Assembly (NCBI RefSeq): GCF_025685415.1
Contig: NZ_JAGSYB010000002.1
Span: 1 to 36,958, forward strand
Direction of reading: 5' to 3'
Length of the DNA: 36,958 nucleotides
DNA from: Terriglobus aquaticus
Lineage (GTDB): Bacteria; Acidobacteriota; Terriglobia; Terriglobales; Acidobacteriaceae
A program made the translations under genes and the position numbers. The notes under the pieces are model-generated. The model worked only from the letters and a program-made list of their open reading frames with translations. It was not told the origin of the DNA and searched no databases. The stretch's first letter is position 1. The number at the start of each line of letters is the position of its first letter. Below are positions 17,964-26,120 of the stretch, piece after piece.

Positions 17964-18683
17964 TCACTTACGCGCGGCCTTGGGCACGTTGCGACCGAAG
18001 TGGAAAGCCGGGCCAACCGAGTAGCGGAAGCTGAAGCCGCCATGATCAAGGATGGTGTCGAACGGGTGGTTCCAGCCTGCATCGAACTGGACACGTGCGC
18101 CCAGGTGCTTCATCACCGGGAACTCCACGCCGCCGCCCGCTCCGTAAGCGCCATACCAATCGGTTAGGTAGCCTTGTGGAGCTAGCTGCGCCGCCACCAG
18201 AGTGTTGACCGGATCGTTCGGATGCGGTGTTCCTCGAATGTGGAACGCAGCCAGAACAGGGCGGGCAAAGAAGGTGGCCGCGTGATACTTGCGGAAGATC
18301 AACTGTCCACCTGCGGTAAAGGTCTGGATGGTGACATCCACGGGCAGGTTTAAGGAGTAGCCCGGCGGCAGTTCAGCGGCCAGTTGCTGACGCAACGCCT
18401 GTGTGGCGATCCCCGGAGTAAGGTGTGTCGACCCATTCTGCGTGGAGTAGTCGAAGCCGTAAGAGAGCCACCGGTTGGCGGTGACGCCGGCCTGCAGGTG
18501 GAAGCCGATCTGGTTGATGTTGTTCAACCCAGGCGTGTTCAGGTCGCTAAAGCCGGTATATAGATCGAAGCGACCCACGTACGGCGTTTGCGCCTGACCG
18601 ACGGCTGTGCTGAATATAGCGGCGGCAAACGAGATTGCTAGAGCCAAGCCGGTGCGACGGACCGCAAGACGAGAGTTCGGCAT
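17964..18683 (-). CDS. Outer-membrane beta-barrel protein, 239 aa
   Basis: Start ATG 18683, chosen for AAGGA nine bases upstream and a clean signal peptide (PNSRLAVRRTGLALAISFAAAIFSTAVGQA). The mature part has alternating aromatic and glycine strands typical of small barrels: VGRFDLYTGFSDLN, IGFHLQAGVTANRWLSYGFDYST, FTAGGQLIFRKYHAATFFARPVLAAFHI, GGGVEFPVMKHLGARVQFDAGW, and a terminal FSFRYSVGPAFHFGR. It lies 92 bp downstream of the GDSL esterase gene. The function is unknown; it could be a porin-like or OmpW/Omp-beta-barrel protein. Confidence 0.75.
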   Translation of the reverse strand: MPNSRLAVRRTGLALAISFAAAIFSTAVGQAQTPYVGRFDLYTGFSDLNTPGLNNINQIGFHLQAGVTANRWLSYGFDYSTQNGSTHLTPGIATQALRQQLAAELPPGYSLNLPVDVTIQTFTAGGQLIFRKYHAATFFARPVLAAFHIRGTPHPNDPVNTLVAAQLAPQGYLTDWYGAYGAGGGVEFPVMKHLGARVQFDAGWNHPFDTILDHGGFSFRYSVGPAFHFGRNVPKAARK

Positions 18684-18774
18684 TTCATGATTCCTTGCGT
18701 CACCGGAGTCAGCCGATGCGGCGCTGCTGCATCGCATCGGTGTACGAGAGCTTATGCCATCGTTGTCCTGACTG

Positions 18775-19701
18775 TCACAATGCAGATCTGCGGCGCCGCA
18801 ATGCGCCGACAGAAGCCGTTACTCCGGTGGCTAACAGAAATAGCGAAGACGGCTCAGGCGTTGCCGCCGCTGGCGTTACAGCCGCGGCGAAGTTCTGCGC
18901 AAGGATCGTGTCGGCCGCGGTGGTTGGGTGCAGGTCGTCAAAGAAGATGTAGCCGTTGCAGTTGGGATAGGCTGCCAGGTTCGTCAGGCACGGGGTGACG
19001 CCGTTGCTGAACGTCGTTGTGTCCGCCAGGATCGTGTTGAAGACAGCGTTGGTATCGAAGAGGGTCGCCCCGGAAGGCAGACCAGACTGTAGTGCGGTGT
19101 TGAAGGTGCTGCTGTATAGGGCAGCTTCGGCACTTTCGCCGTCCCCCAGGTAGCGCGGCACGGCGCCCAGATTCGGCAGGTTCGGCACCAGTATGTTTCT
19201 GGCGCCTTCGCCTTGGAGCGTTGTTACGTAGCCGAGGATGTTGCTGGCTGCTGCGAGCGCCGCAGTCGTCGCCTGTGCGCTGGTTGGATTGGAAAGGGCG
19301 TCGAAATCGTTCGCGCCACCCCAGACCACGGTCAGGGCGCTCGACAATTGGGAGGCGGACAGGCCGCTGTACTGGATCTCCTGTGCCATGCCTGGCAGAC
19401 CTGACAAACCGTACGATCCGTTGAGAACGTTCGCTGACCCGGAGGTCGCTCCGCCGTATGCGAAGTCCAGCAGCGGCACGTTCAGAGTGCCGGCCAACTG
19501 CTCGACAGCGACGGGGCCGTTCGAGAAACGTCCGCCAACGTAAGGAAACGGCGGGAAAAGGCCGTGTGTCGCAGCGAGCACGTTGCCGTTATCCGAAAGG
19601 CTGTCGCCGAACACCACGACCGAGGTGATGGGATCGGCGTGGGCGGGCACGACGGCAAGGGACAAGGCGGCGCTTGCAACAAGGGCGAGAAGAGTACGCA
19701 C
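18775..19701 (-). CDS. GDSL/SGNH esterase with PEP-CTERM anchor
   Basis: 308 aa. Signal peptide to about AHA (20-22). Block I is VVVFGDSLSDNGN, with catalytic S34. GGANDFD supplies the Asn of the oxyanion hole, and FFDDLHPT near 260 gives the Asp/His pair. It ends with a PEP-CTERM sorting tail: PEPSS, a hydrophobic segment, then RRRRS. Such proteins are handled by exosortase and often linked to exopolysaccharide. Substrate unknown. It is probably an extracellular or surface ester or lipid hydrolase. The GDSL and the downstream barrel gene may share a transcript. Confidence 0.9.
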   Translation of the reverse strand: MRTLLALVASAALSLAVVPAHADPITSVVVFGDSLSDNGNVLAATHGLFPPFPYVGGRFSNGPVAVEQLAGTLNVPLLDFAYGGATSGSANVLNGSYGLSGLPGMAQEIQYSGLSASQLSSALTVVWGGANDFDALSNPTSAQATTAALAAASNILGYVTTLQGEGARNILVPNLPNLGAVPRYLGDGESAEAALYSSTFNTALQSGLPSGATLFDTNAVFNTILADTTTFSNGVTPCLTNLAAYPNCNGYIFFDDLHPTTAADTILAQNFAAAVTPAAATPEPSSLFLLATGVTASVGALRRRRSAL

Positions 19702-19771
19702 GAGGGATCTCCGGGGGTGAGAATGCGTGGTGACTGCTGCGCGAGATTGAGTTGTGACCTCTAGGATTCAG

Positions 19772-19788
19772 AACCCCGTGTCGGGGTT
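19772..19788. promoter_or_regulatory. Perfect short palindrome in a divergent intergenic region
   Basis: AACCCCG, TGT, CGGGGTT. It lies between the GDSL gene (minus) and the epimerase gene (plus). It could be an operator or a hairpin. There is no U-tract, so I do not call it a terminator. Confidence 0.4.
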
Positions 19789-19861
19789 GATCGTGGGGTG
19801 ATTGTTTCTGCGGCGAATCTCAGCGCTGACCCGCCGTTACCGCAACCGCTACGATGAAGGC

Positions 19862-20989
19862 ATGACCCACCAGAAGCGTGCACTTGTGACCGGCGGCGCC
19901 GGTTTGATCGGCTCCCACATTGTTGACCTGCTGCTGTCGGAAGGCTGGACCGTTCGCATTCTGGACAACCTGGAACCGAATACGCACAAGTTCGGCAAGC
20001 CGGCTTGGGTCAACCCGAAAGCTGAGTTCGTGCAGGGCAATGTGCAGGACTACGAGACGATGAAGGCCGCACTGACCGACATCGATGTGGTCTGGCACGA
20101 AGCCGCGTACGGCGGTTACATGCCCGAGATGGCGAAGTACGTTCTGGTGAACAGCTTCGGCACGGCGCAGATGCTGGAGATCATCCGCGACCACAATTTG
20201 CCCATCAAGAAAGTCATCGTGGCGAGTTCGCAGGCCGTGTACTCCGAAGGTGCGGCGCTTTGCCCGAAGCACATCAAGGTGGTGCCGCATATCCGCCCGG
20301 TGGAGCAGTTGCGGGCGGGCGACTTCACGGTGCACTGCCCGATCTGCAACCAGGTGACGCAGTCGATCCCGACGCCGGAGGACACGCCCGGCGGTGGCGA
20401 AACCGTGTACGCCCTGACCAAGGTGGATCAGGAAAAGCTCGTGTTGCTGTGGGGCAAGCAGACGGGTATTCCGACTGTCGCGCTGCGGTACTCGTGCACG
20501 TATGGGCCGCGGCAGTCGCTGTTCAATCCGTACACCGGCGTGATTGCTATCTTCTGCACGCGGCTGCTGAACGGGCTGCAGCCGGTGATGTATGAGGACG
20601 GCGGACAGACGCGGGACATGTGCTTTGTGGAGGACATTGCGCGCGCCAACCTGCTGGTTGCGGAGACGGACAAGCTGGACGGTTTGCCGGTGAATGTGGG
20701 CAGCGGAAAGGCGACGAGTGTTCGGCGGCTTGCGGAAGTGATCGCGGAGCAGCTTGGCGTCGACATCCATCCGCTGGCGCGTGGTGAGTTCCGGCCAGGC
20801 GAAATTCGCTATCTCACTTCGGATATTTCGCGGATCCAGAGCGCTGGATACGCTCCGCAGGTCTCCATCGAGGAAGGCATCGGGCGTTATCTGGGGTGGA
20901 TCAAGACGCAGGGCGAAGTGAAGGATTACTTCTCAGACATCGAGGCTGGTTTGCGGGCTAAGGGGATTGTGCAGAGCGTGAAGGGGTAG
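19862..20989 (+). CDS. NAD-dependent epimerase/dehydratase with Cys-rich insert
   Basis: 375 aa from ATG 19862, chosen because the Rossmann motif then begins normally (RALVTGGAGLIGSHIVD, GxxGxxG at 11-17). SDR-type catalytic residues: S122/S123 in ASSQAVYSEG, and Y183/K187 in YALTK. Between 130 and 165 there is an extra segment holding LCPKH and HCPIC, with C134, C159 and C162 plus His residues that could make a metal site; this is unusual for GalE-like proteins. The C-terminal part (NVGSGKATSVRRLAEVI, REFRPGEIRYLTSDIS) fits the nucleotide-sugar epimerase family. The substrate is unknown. The cysteine insert has been seen in some bacterial members of the extended SDR family, but I cannot name a function for it. 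Confidence 0.85.
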   Translation: MTHQKRALVTGGAGLIGSHIVDLLLSEGWTVRILDNLEPNTHKFGKPAWVNPKAEFVQGNVQDYETMKAALTDIDVVWHEAAYGGYMPEMAKYVLVNSFGTAQMLEIIRDHNLPIKKVIVASSQAVYSEGAALCPKHIKVVPHIRPVEQLRAGDFTVHCPICNQVTQSIPTPEDTPGGGETVYALTKVDQEKLVLLWGKQTGIPTVALRYSCTYGPRQSLFNPYTGVIAIFCTRLLNGLQPVMYEDGGQTRDMCFVEDIARANLLVAETDKLDGLPVNVGSGKATSVRRLAEVIAEQLGVDIHPLARGEFRPGEIRYLTSDISRIQSAGYAPQVSIEEGIGRYLGWIKTQGEVKDYFSDIEAGLRAKGIVQSVKG

Positions 20990-21111
20990 ACTCTCCCCCT
21001 CCCCTGCCAATTTGCAAGTTCTTCATACGGCGGGAGTTGCGGAGAGATGGCCTGCTAAGTTCTTCTTTTGCTTGAGCTTGCGCTCAAGTTCCTGCCATTG
21101 AGCAACTTAGA

Positions 21112-21145
21112 AGCCGCTGCACTGAATCTGGTGCAGCGGCTTTTG
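21112..21145. terminator. Terminator between convergent genes
   Basis: AAGCCGCTGCAC (21112-21123), 8-base loop, GTGCAGCGGCTT (21132-21143) then TT. It serves the epimerase gene and perhaps the radical SAM gene on the other strand. A second small hairpin, CTTGAGC-TTGC-GCTCAAG, lies at 21072-21089. Confidence 0.85.
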
Positions 21146-21161
21146 TCGTTCGTGGCGCCGC

Positions 21162-22331
21162 TTAGTTCAGGGCGAAGAGGGAGCCTTGCAGGCCGACGTG
21201 GTCGGAGGCTGAGGGCTTCTTTACCCCTGCGGTGCGGTTTTGCGTGGTGAAGGTGCGGCCCTGGACTGAGGTGCCGCGGGGTTCGCTGGTCGCGGATTGT
21301 GGGTCGCCGGCGTATCGGGTGAGCAGGGCGTCGGTGAGGCGTTCGCAGAGGCCGTAGCGGCGGCAGCTTGCCTGGACGAGGGCGTTGAGGCGCTCGCGGT
21401 AGGGGCGGTCCGCGAAGTCCATGCTGCGGAAGCGTTCCAGGTGCTCGGCCTGCAGGTGCGGAAAGTGGTCGCGGATGAACTGGAAGTACGTCGGGCGGGA
21501 GCAGCTCTTGAGGAAGAGCGGCATCGCAGCGAAGAAGCTGGCGTCGACCTCCTTCGCGAGCTTGGCCATGCGATCGATCTCGGTTGGGCCGTCGGTGATG
21601 CCGGGCAGCAGCGGTGAGTTCAGAATGCCGGTGCGGATGCCTGCCTCGCGAAGCCGCTGGACGGTGCGGAGGCGAAGGTCGGGACGTGGAGCGCGCGGTT
21701 CGAGCTTGCGGGCGAGGTCGGCCTCGGGCGTGGTGATAGTGATGTGGATGACGAGCGTGCTGTGCTGGTCGATCTGCTGCAGCAGATCGATGTCGCGTTC
21801 GATGAGCGTGGACTTGGTCACGATCCCGAGGCGCAGGCCCTGCTTGCGAGCCATGACTTCCAGCAGGCTGCGGGTGACGCCGGATCGGCGCTCGATGGGC
21901 TGCCAGGGATCAGTGGCGGTGCCGAGTGCGATCTCCTCGTGCAGTCGGTTCTGCCTGGCGAGGCGGCGCAGGTCCTGTTCGAGGAGCCAGGCGGCATTTT
22001 GCTTGACGAAGATCTCGCGTTCAAAGGCCTCGGGAGCGCGAAGGCCGGGGTCGGCGGCTTGGTCCGGCTGCGGTGAGCCTTCCAGGAACTCGTGGGTGTA
22101 GCGGGCGTAACAGTAGCGGCAGCCGAACTCGCAGCCGCGGTAGGGGTTGATAGACCACGCCATCCAGTGCAGGCGTTTGCTGACGGATTTGTTGAGGATC
22201 GAGCGGCTCTGGAGGGCGCGGAAGCGAACGTCGTGGCCGACGTCGATCTGTTCAGCATCGGCTGCGGCGCGACCAAGGGCGGTGAGGCGAGGCTGGAGGA
22301 TGGGAAACAGGGTGTCGGTGGTATTCGCCAT
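21162..22331 (-). CDS. Radical SAM protein of the spore-photoproduct-lyase-like type (Rv2578c/PA0069-like)
   Basis: 389 aa. The [4Fe-4S] cluster motif is C67-X3-C71-X2-C74 in NPYRGCEFGCRYCYAR. The rest follows the radical SAM TIM barrel: FVKQNAAWLL, ALGTATDPWQPIE, GLRLGIVTKSTLIERDIDLL, LVIHITITTPEADLARKLEPRAP, GILNSPLLPGITD. The C-terminal region (FPHLQAEHLERFRSMDF) and an Arg/Ser-rich tail (RGTSVQGRTFTTQNR) may bind nucleic acid, but this is guesswork. This group is related to SplB by sequence, with unknown reaction. The ATG at 22331 has GAGG seven bases before. Alone on its strand. Confidence 0.85.
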   Translation of the reverse strand: MANTTDTLFPILQPRLTALGRAAADAEQIDVGHDVRFRALQSRSILNKSVSKRLHWMAWSINPYRGCEFGCRYCYARYTHEFLEGSPQPDQAADPGLRAPEAFEREIFVKQNAAWLLEQDLRRLARQNRLHEEIALGTATDPWQPIERRSGVTRSLLEVMARKQGLRLGIVTKSTLIERDIDLLQQIDQHSTLVIHITITTPEADLARKLEPRAPRPDLRLRTVQRLREAGIRTGILNSPLLPGITDGPTEIDRMAKLAKEVDASFFAAMPLFLKSCSRPTYFQFIRDHFPHLQAEHLERFRSMDFADRPYRERLNALVQASCRRYGLCERLTDALLTRYAGDPQSATSEPRGTSVQGRTFTTQNRTAGVKKPSASDHVGLQGSLFALN

Positions 22332-22603
22332 TTCTTCGCCTCGCAGGTTCGAGCCTAGATCAAGGGGAACGGCGGGTCAACCCTGCACCGCGGTTTGGTT
22401 CGATGTGGTTGCATACCGCAGTAATCTGGGGATGAGCGTCGCTCAAGCTCGAACAGATTGAGGACTTTCGTCCTAGGAGTGAGGTTTCCAATTGCCCGAT
22501 TGCATGCGATAAAGCGGCTGAAGAAGCTGCTTTGCGGGTGTCCCTCGGCGCGCGGCGTCGGTGCTAGACTGCAAGGGCCAATCCGGGCGAGTGTGAGGTT
22601 TTC
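22332..22603. other. 272-bp gap, no gene, one stem-loop
   Basis: It contains the radical SAM upstream region (minus) and the leader of the Hcp-like gene. I see a 9-bp stem AAAGCGGCT/AGCTGCTTT at 22511-22533 and TAGACT at 22565, a poor -10. Not coding on either strand as far as I can tell. Confidence 0.5.
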
Positions 22604-23020
22604 TTGGCGAAGTATCCCTCGAATAGCAGCGTCACGATCGATGGCCTAACGGTGAACACGTTCTCTACCCTGGCTGGGATCTCGTCGGTGGTGGATGGAT
22701 CGGGGCTGCCGCAGATGGGCAGCATGGCGCCGACGCTGGAGTTCTCCGCGGACATTCACGACCAGAAGGCGATCCCGTTTGCGACGGTCCGGAAGCTGTT
22801 TGACCTGTGCAACCTGCCTACGCGGGACAAGATCAAGGACGTAAAGGTGGAGTTCTGGACGGATGAGAACCGGACGGACGTGATCCTGAGCCTGACGTTT
22901 CGCGGATGGGTGAGTTCGTGGATGGTGACGAGTGGCGGCGGAACGAACCATATTCTGTCGTTTTCGCTGCAGCCTGAGTTGAACCAGAACCACTACGCCG
23001 ACATCAAGATTGGCAACTAA
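22604..23020 (+). CDS. Hcp/tail-tube-like protein (TssD-type fold), first gene of a muramidase group
   Basis: 138 aa starting at TTG 22604 with GAGG nearby upstream. No signal peptide or membrane segment. The layout matches the compact tube proteins of contractile secretion systems: an N-terminal beta pair (SVTIDGLTVNTFS), a VDGSGLPQMGSM segment, a strand (PTLEFSADIHD), a helix with LFDLC, then KDVKVEFWTDE, ILSLTFRGWVSSWMVTSGG and HILSFSLQPEL, ending N-Q-N-H-Y-A-D-I-K-I-G-N. The match is by pattern only and modest. Structurally similar phage tail-tube proteins are the alternative. It is followed by a muramidase, 33 bp after its stop, which is the usual order of an Hcp-linked effector. No sheath, baseplate or ATPase genes of a secretion system are in this window. 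Confidence 0.6.
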   Translation: MAKYPSNSSVTIDGLTVNTFSTLAGISSVVDGSGLPQMGSMAPTLEFSADIHDQKAIPFATVRKLFDLCNLPTRDKIKDVKVEFWTDENRTDVILSLTFRGWVSSWMVTSGGGTNHILSFSLQPELNQNHYADIKIGN

Positions 23021-23053
23021 GGGCGCAGATGTGCGGTGGCGGCCGGAGTGGCG

Positions 23054-23926
23054 ATGCCTGAGCAGAGACTGATTGAGGCAGTGGGGCCGGGGATGCCGAA
23101 CCGCGCGAACGACGTTCGCCTGGTGCAGCGGCTGCTGGACCGGAACGCTGCGCTGACGGGCAGCCACGTGAACCCGACCGGGACCTGGGATTCCGCGACT
23201 GCAGCGGCGGTGGTGAACTTTCAGCGGCGCGTATTGCGAAGCTCGTTTCCGACGGGCATTGTGAAGCCGGAGGACGAGACGTTCTGGCGGCTTTCGGAGA
23301 CGAGCCCGAGGCGGATGCTTGCAGGAGCGCTGGGCGGCATCGTGCTGGCGCCGTTTGTGGGAGAGGATCGGCCGAGCGAGGACGACTACCAGCAGGCGGC
23401 CAAGCGACTGAACTGCGAGGTGCGCGCGATCAAGGCAGTGACCGCAATCGAGTCACCGAAAGGACCGTATGACAAGATGGGGCGGCCGACCATCCTGTTT
23501 GAGCGGCACTACTTCAGCCGGTTGACGCTGCGGCGGTATGACGGGCGGTATCCCGCGATCTCGAATCCGGTGGCGGGCGGGTATTCCTTTCCGGAGCCGG
23601 ACCAGTACGTGCGGCTGCAGCATGCGTATGCGCTGAATGCGGATGCGGCGCTGAAGTCGGCGTCGTGGGGAGCGTTCCAGATTATGGGTGCGAACTTTGC
23701 GGCGGCGGGGTACGGCACGGTGGGGCAGTTTGTGCGGGCGATGTGCCAGTCCGTGGGGCAGCAACTGGATGCGTTCGTGTCATTCATTCACTCGAACCCG
23801 ACGCTGCTGCACGCGATTCAACAGAAGAACTGGGCGGCGTTTGCGAACAGCTATAACGGGCCCTCGTACCGGAAGAACTTGTATGACACGAAGCTGGCGG
23901 CGGCGTATAGCCATGCGACGGACTAG
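23054..23926 (+). CDS. Peptidoglycan-binding N-acetylmuramidase (DUF3380/PF11860 type)
   Basis: 290 aa from ATG 23054 (GGAG five bases upstream; a GTG start at 23036 would add six residues). Residues about 15-82 are a peptidoglycan-binding_1-like domain (NDVRLVQRLLDRNAAL, TGTWDSATAAAVVNFQRR, ETFWRL). Residues about 105-288 are the muramidase domain: AIKAVTAIES with E133 as the probable catalytic acid, GRPTILFERHYF, PEPDQYVRLQHAYAL, SASWGAFQIMGANF and NSYNGPSY. No signal peptide, so export would need another system such as the Hcp-like protein before it. Domain order PG-binding plus muramidase is common in phage endolysins and in secreted bacterial effectors. Directly after it, overlapping by 14 bp, comes the exported candidate immunity protein. 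Confidence 0.85.
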   Translation: MPEQRLIEAVGPGMPNRANDVRLVQRLLDRNAALTGSHVNPTGTWDSATAAAVVNFQRRVLRSSFPTGIVKPEDETFWRLSETSPRRMLAGALGGIVLAPFVGEDRPSEDDYQQAAKRLNCEVRAIKAVTAIESPKGPYDKMGRPTILFERHYFSRLTLRRYDGRYPAISNPVAGGYSFPEPDQYVRLQHAYALNADAALKSASWGAFQIMGANFAAAGYGTVGQFVRAMCQSVGQQLDAFVSFIHSNPTLLHAIQQKNWAAFANSYNGPSYRKNLYDTKLAAAYSHATD

Positions 23927-24521
23927 CACGGTTACGGTGTTGTGCTGCCTCGCCGCGACGACTGCAGCGGCGATGGGCGTAGCGCAGCGTTTTGTGCTGA
24001 AGCCGCTGCCAGTGCCGGAGGCGCGAGGCGTTCTGGCACGGCTGGATACGAGTCTGCTGCCGGACGGGGCAAAAGGCCTGCAGTTCGTGCGTGGGCAGGT
24101 CTTCCGCGTGGAAACTACCGGCAAGCCGGAAGTTTCCGTGCTACCGGTGCAGTTTTACACGGCAGAGCCGGGGCTGGTGCAAGGGATCGACCGGCGGACC
24201 GACCTGTGTGGTCTGCTGCTGGTCGATGCCGCGGGCAAGACCCGGTTTGAGCCGCTGGCCGACAACGGAACGGACGGCGCGGTGCAGTGCAGCGGAGTGC
24301 AAGGTGTGGGGCTGGCCCGCCCAACGGGCGATCACCCTGAGGTGCTGATGCTGTTTCGTGTGCACACGGTACATCGGAGCTGGTCGGACCCGTATGCGGT
24401 GACGTGGAGCGGCAACGATGGGCGGTATGTGATGGAGCACCTGTCTCTGCCAGCGGGCATGGCGACGAGCGATACGCTGACGATCCCGCAACTCCGGCGG
24501 TGGGTGAACGCGGGCAAGTAG
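23913..24521 (+). CDS. Exported hypothetical protein, candidate immunity to the muramidase
   Basis: 202 aa from ATG 23913, 14 bp before the muramidase stop, so translation is probably coupled. The N-terminus is a signal peptide (RRTSTVTVLCCLAATTAAAMGVAQ) or a membrane anchor. The mature part is a mostly beta protein with two Cys (in DLCGLLL and VQCSGVQ) that could form a disulphide in the periplasm. No family recognised. The coupling to a peptidoglycan-cleaving enzyme and the periplasmic destination are the usual signs of an immunity protein, since self-protection must act in the periplasm. That role is inference. It could instead help fold or regulate the enzyme. Confidence 0.65.
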   Translation: MRRTSTVTVLCCLAATTAAAMGVAQRFVLKPLPVPEARGVLARLDTSLLPDGAKGLQFVRGQVFRVETTGKPEVSVLPVQFYTAEPGLVQGIDRRTDLCGLLLVDAAGKTRFEPLADNGTDGAVQCSGVQGVGLARPTGDHPEVLMLFRVHTVHRSWSDPYAVTWSGNDGRYVMEHLSLPAGMATSDTLTIPQLRRWVNAGK

Positions 24522-24653
24522 CCTGCCCGTTGCGCTTTTCACAATGGACAACTCTGCGCGGCTTCTGTCCACGATTCACGTGGAGTACACAGGGGCGCGA
24601 GACACTTCCGACACAGATTTCTACTCCCCCTCACAGGATCGGAAGGTACAGCC

Positions 24654-26048
24654 GTGACAGGTTCCACGAAGTTTGCCCAGCGGGCATTGGCGATGGTGGC
24701 GTTTGTGTGCGCAGCGGGCGCGCAGGCACAGGTGAAGTTGTTGGCGACAGGTACGTTGAGCGGGACAAGCGCCGGCTATGATGCGGACCTGTCTGGATTG
24801 ACGGGAACGCTGGAGAATGGCGTGCCGGCGAACCAGTTGGGTGGCCTGGGATCGGGCATCACGTATGTGTCGACGGATCGCTTCCTGGCGGTGCCGGACC
24901 GCGGGCCGAACGCGGTGACGTACAACGCGCTGGTGGACAACACGGACAGCTACATCAACCGGTTCCACACGATCAAGATGAACCTGCAGGCGAACACGAG
25001 CGGAAGCGGCCTGCCGTTTACGATCGCGCCGACGGTTGAGAAGACGACACTGCTGTCGAGCCCGTCGGCTCTGGTGTATGGCAGCGGTGCGGGGCTGGGC
25101 GTTGGGCCGGGTGCGCCTGCGCAGAACTATGTGAGCCAGTACTTTTTCACCGGGCGGTCAGACAATTTCGACCCGACGCAGAGCTCGGGCAATACGGCCG
25201 ACGCGCGGCTGGATCCGGAAGGCATTCGGCTGTCCAACGATGGTTTGAGCGTGTTTATTTCGGACGAGTACGGCCCGTATATCTACCAGTTCAACCGCGC
25301 AAAGGGTACGCGCACGCGGACGTTCACGCTGCCGGCGAAGTACTTTGTCAGCAAGCTGGCACCGGTGGGCGACACCGAGATTAGCGGCAACACGAGCGGA
25401 CGCACGGCGAACAAGGGTGTGGAAGGGCTGGCGCTGACTCCGGATGGCAAGACGCTGGTGGCGATGGTGCAGGCGCCGCTGATCCAGGATCAGAATGCGG
25501 GCGCGACCAACCTGCTGCGCTTTGTGACGATTGACGTGGCGAGCGGCAACGTGACGCACGAGTACGCCTACAACCTGACGAAGGGCTCGGGCGTGAGCGA
25601 GATCATTGCGCTGAACAACGACGAGATCCTGGTGGATGAGCGCGACGGCAAGGGCCTGGGCGATGGCTCTTCGGCGAAGTACAAGCAGGTGTACAAGGTG
25701 CGGTTTACGGGCGCGACGGATGTGAGCAACATGGCAGGTCCGCAGGCGACGCAGAACGCGGTGTCGAAGACGCTGTTCCTGGACATCGTGAACGTCCTGA
25801 CTGCGACGAACCTGTTCACGGCAACGACGATCCCAGCGAAGATCGAGGGCTTAGCGTTTGGGCCGGATGTGCAGGTGAACGGTGTGGCGACGCACACGCT
25901 GTGGGTGGCGAACGATAATGACTTCCTGCAGGACTACAACGGTGCGACGAACTCGAATCCGAACCGGTTCTTTGTGTTCGGGTTTACGGACAGCGACCTG
26001 GGTGGGTCGGTGTACGTGCCGCAGACCCGGACGGGCAACTTGAACTAA
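24654..26048 (+). CDS. Secreted esterase-like/phytase-like beta-propeller (PF13449)
   Basis: 464 aa from GTG 24654 (GGAAGG eight bases upstream). The signal peptide runs to about AGAQAQV. The body matches the 'esterase-like activity of phytase' family: LSGLTGTLENG and GGLGSGITYVSTDRFLAVPDRGPNA, LDPEGIRLSNDGLSVFISDEYGPYIYQF, NKGVEGLALTPDGKTLVAMVQAPL, SEIIALNNDEILVDERDGKGLG, KIEGLAFGPD and HTLWVANDND. These proteins are periplasmic or secreted, with a calcium-binding propeller and unproven phosphatase or esterase activity. It is separated from the preceding gene by 132 bp and ends in a terminator, so probably it is a unit of its own. Confidence 0.85.
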   Translation: MTGSTKFAQRALAMVAFVCAAGAQAQVKLLATGTLSGTSAGYDADLSGLTGTLENGVPANQLGGLGSGITYVSTDRFLAVPDRGPNAVTYNALVDNTDSYINRFHTIKMNLQANTSGSGLPFTIAPTVEKTTLLSSPSALVYGSGAGLGVGPGAPAQNYVSQYFFTGRSDNFDPTQSSGNTADARLDPEGIRLSNDGLSVFISDEYGPYIYQFNRAKGTRTRTFTLPAKYFVSKLAPVGDTEISGNTSGRTANKGVEGLALTPDGKTLVAMVQAPLIQDQNAGATNLLRFVTIDVASGNVTHEYAYNLTKGSGVSEIIALNNDEILVDERDGKGLGDGSSAKYKQVYKVRFTGATDVSNMAGPQATQNAVSKTLFLDIVNVLTATNLFTATTIPAKIEGLAFGPDVQVNGVATHTLWVANDNDFLQDYNGATNSNPNRFFVFGFTDSDLGGSVYVPQTRTGNLN

Positions 26049-26069
26049 GTGGGTGCAGATGCAAAGAAG

Positions 26070-26095
26070 GCCCGGCAGTGATGCCGGGCTTTTCT
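26070..26095 (+). terminator. Intrinsic terminator
   Basis: GCCCGGCA (26070-26077), loop GTGA, TGCCGGGC (26082-26089), TTTTCT. Ends the phytase-like gene. Confidence 0.9.
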
Positions 26096-26120
26096 GTTGT
26101 GCCGGAAGAATGGTGGATGA

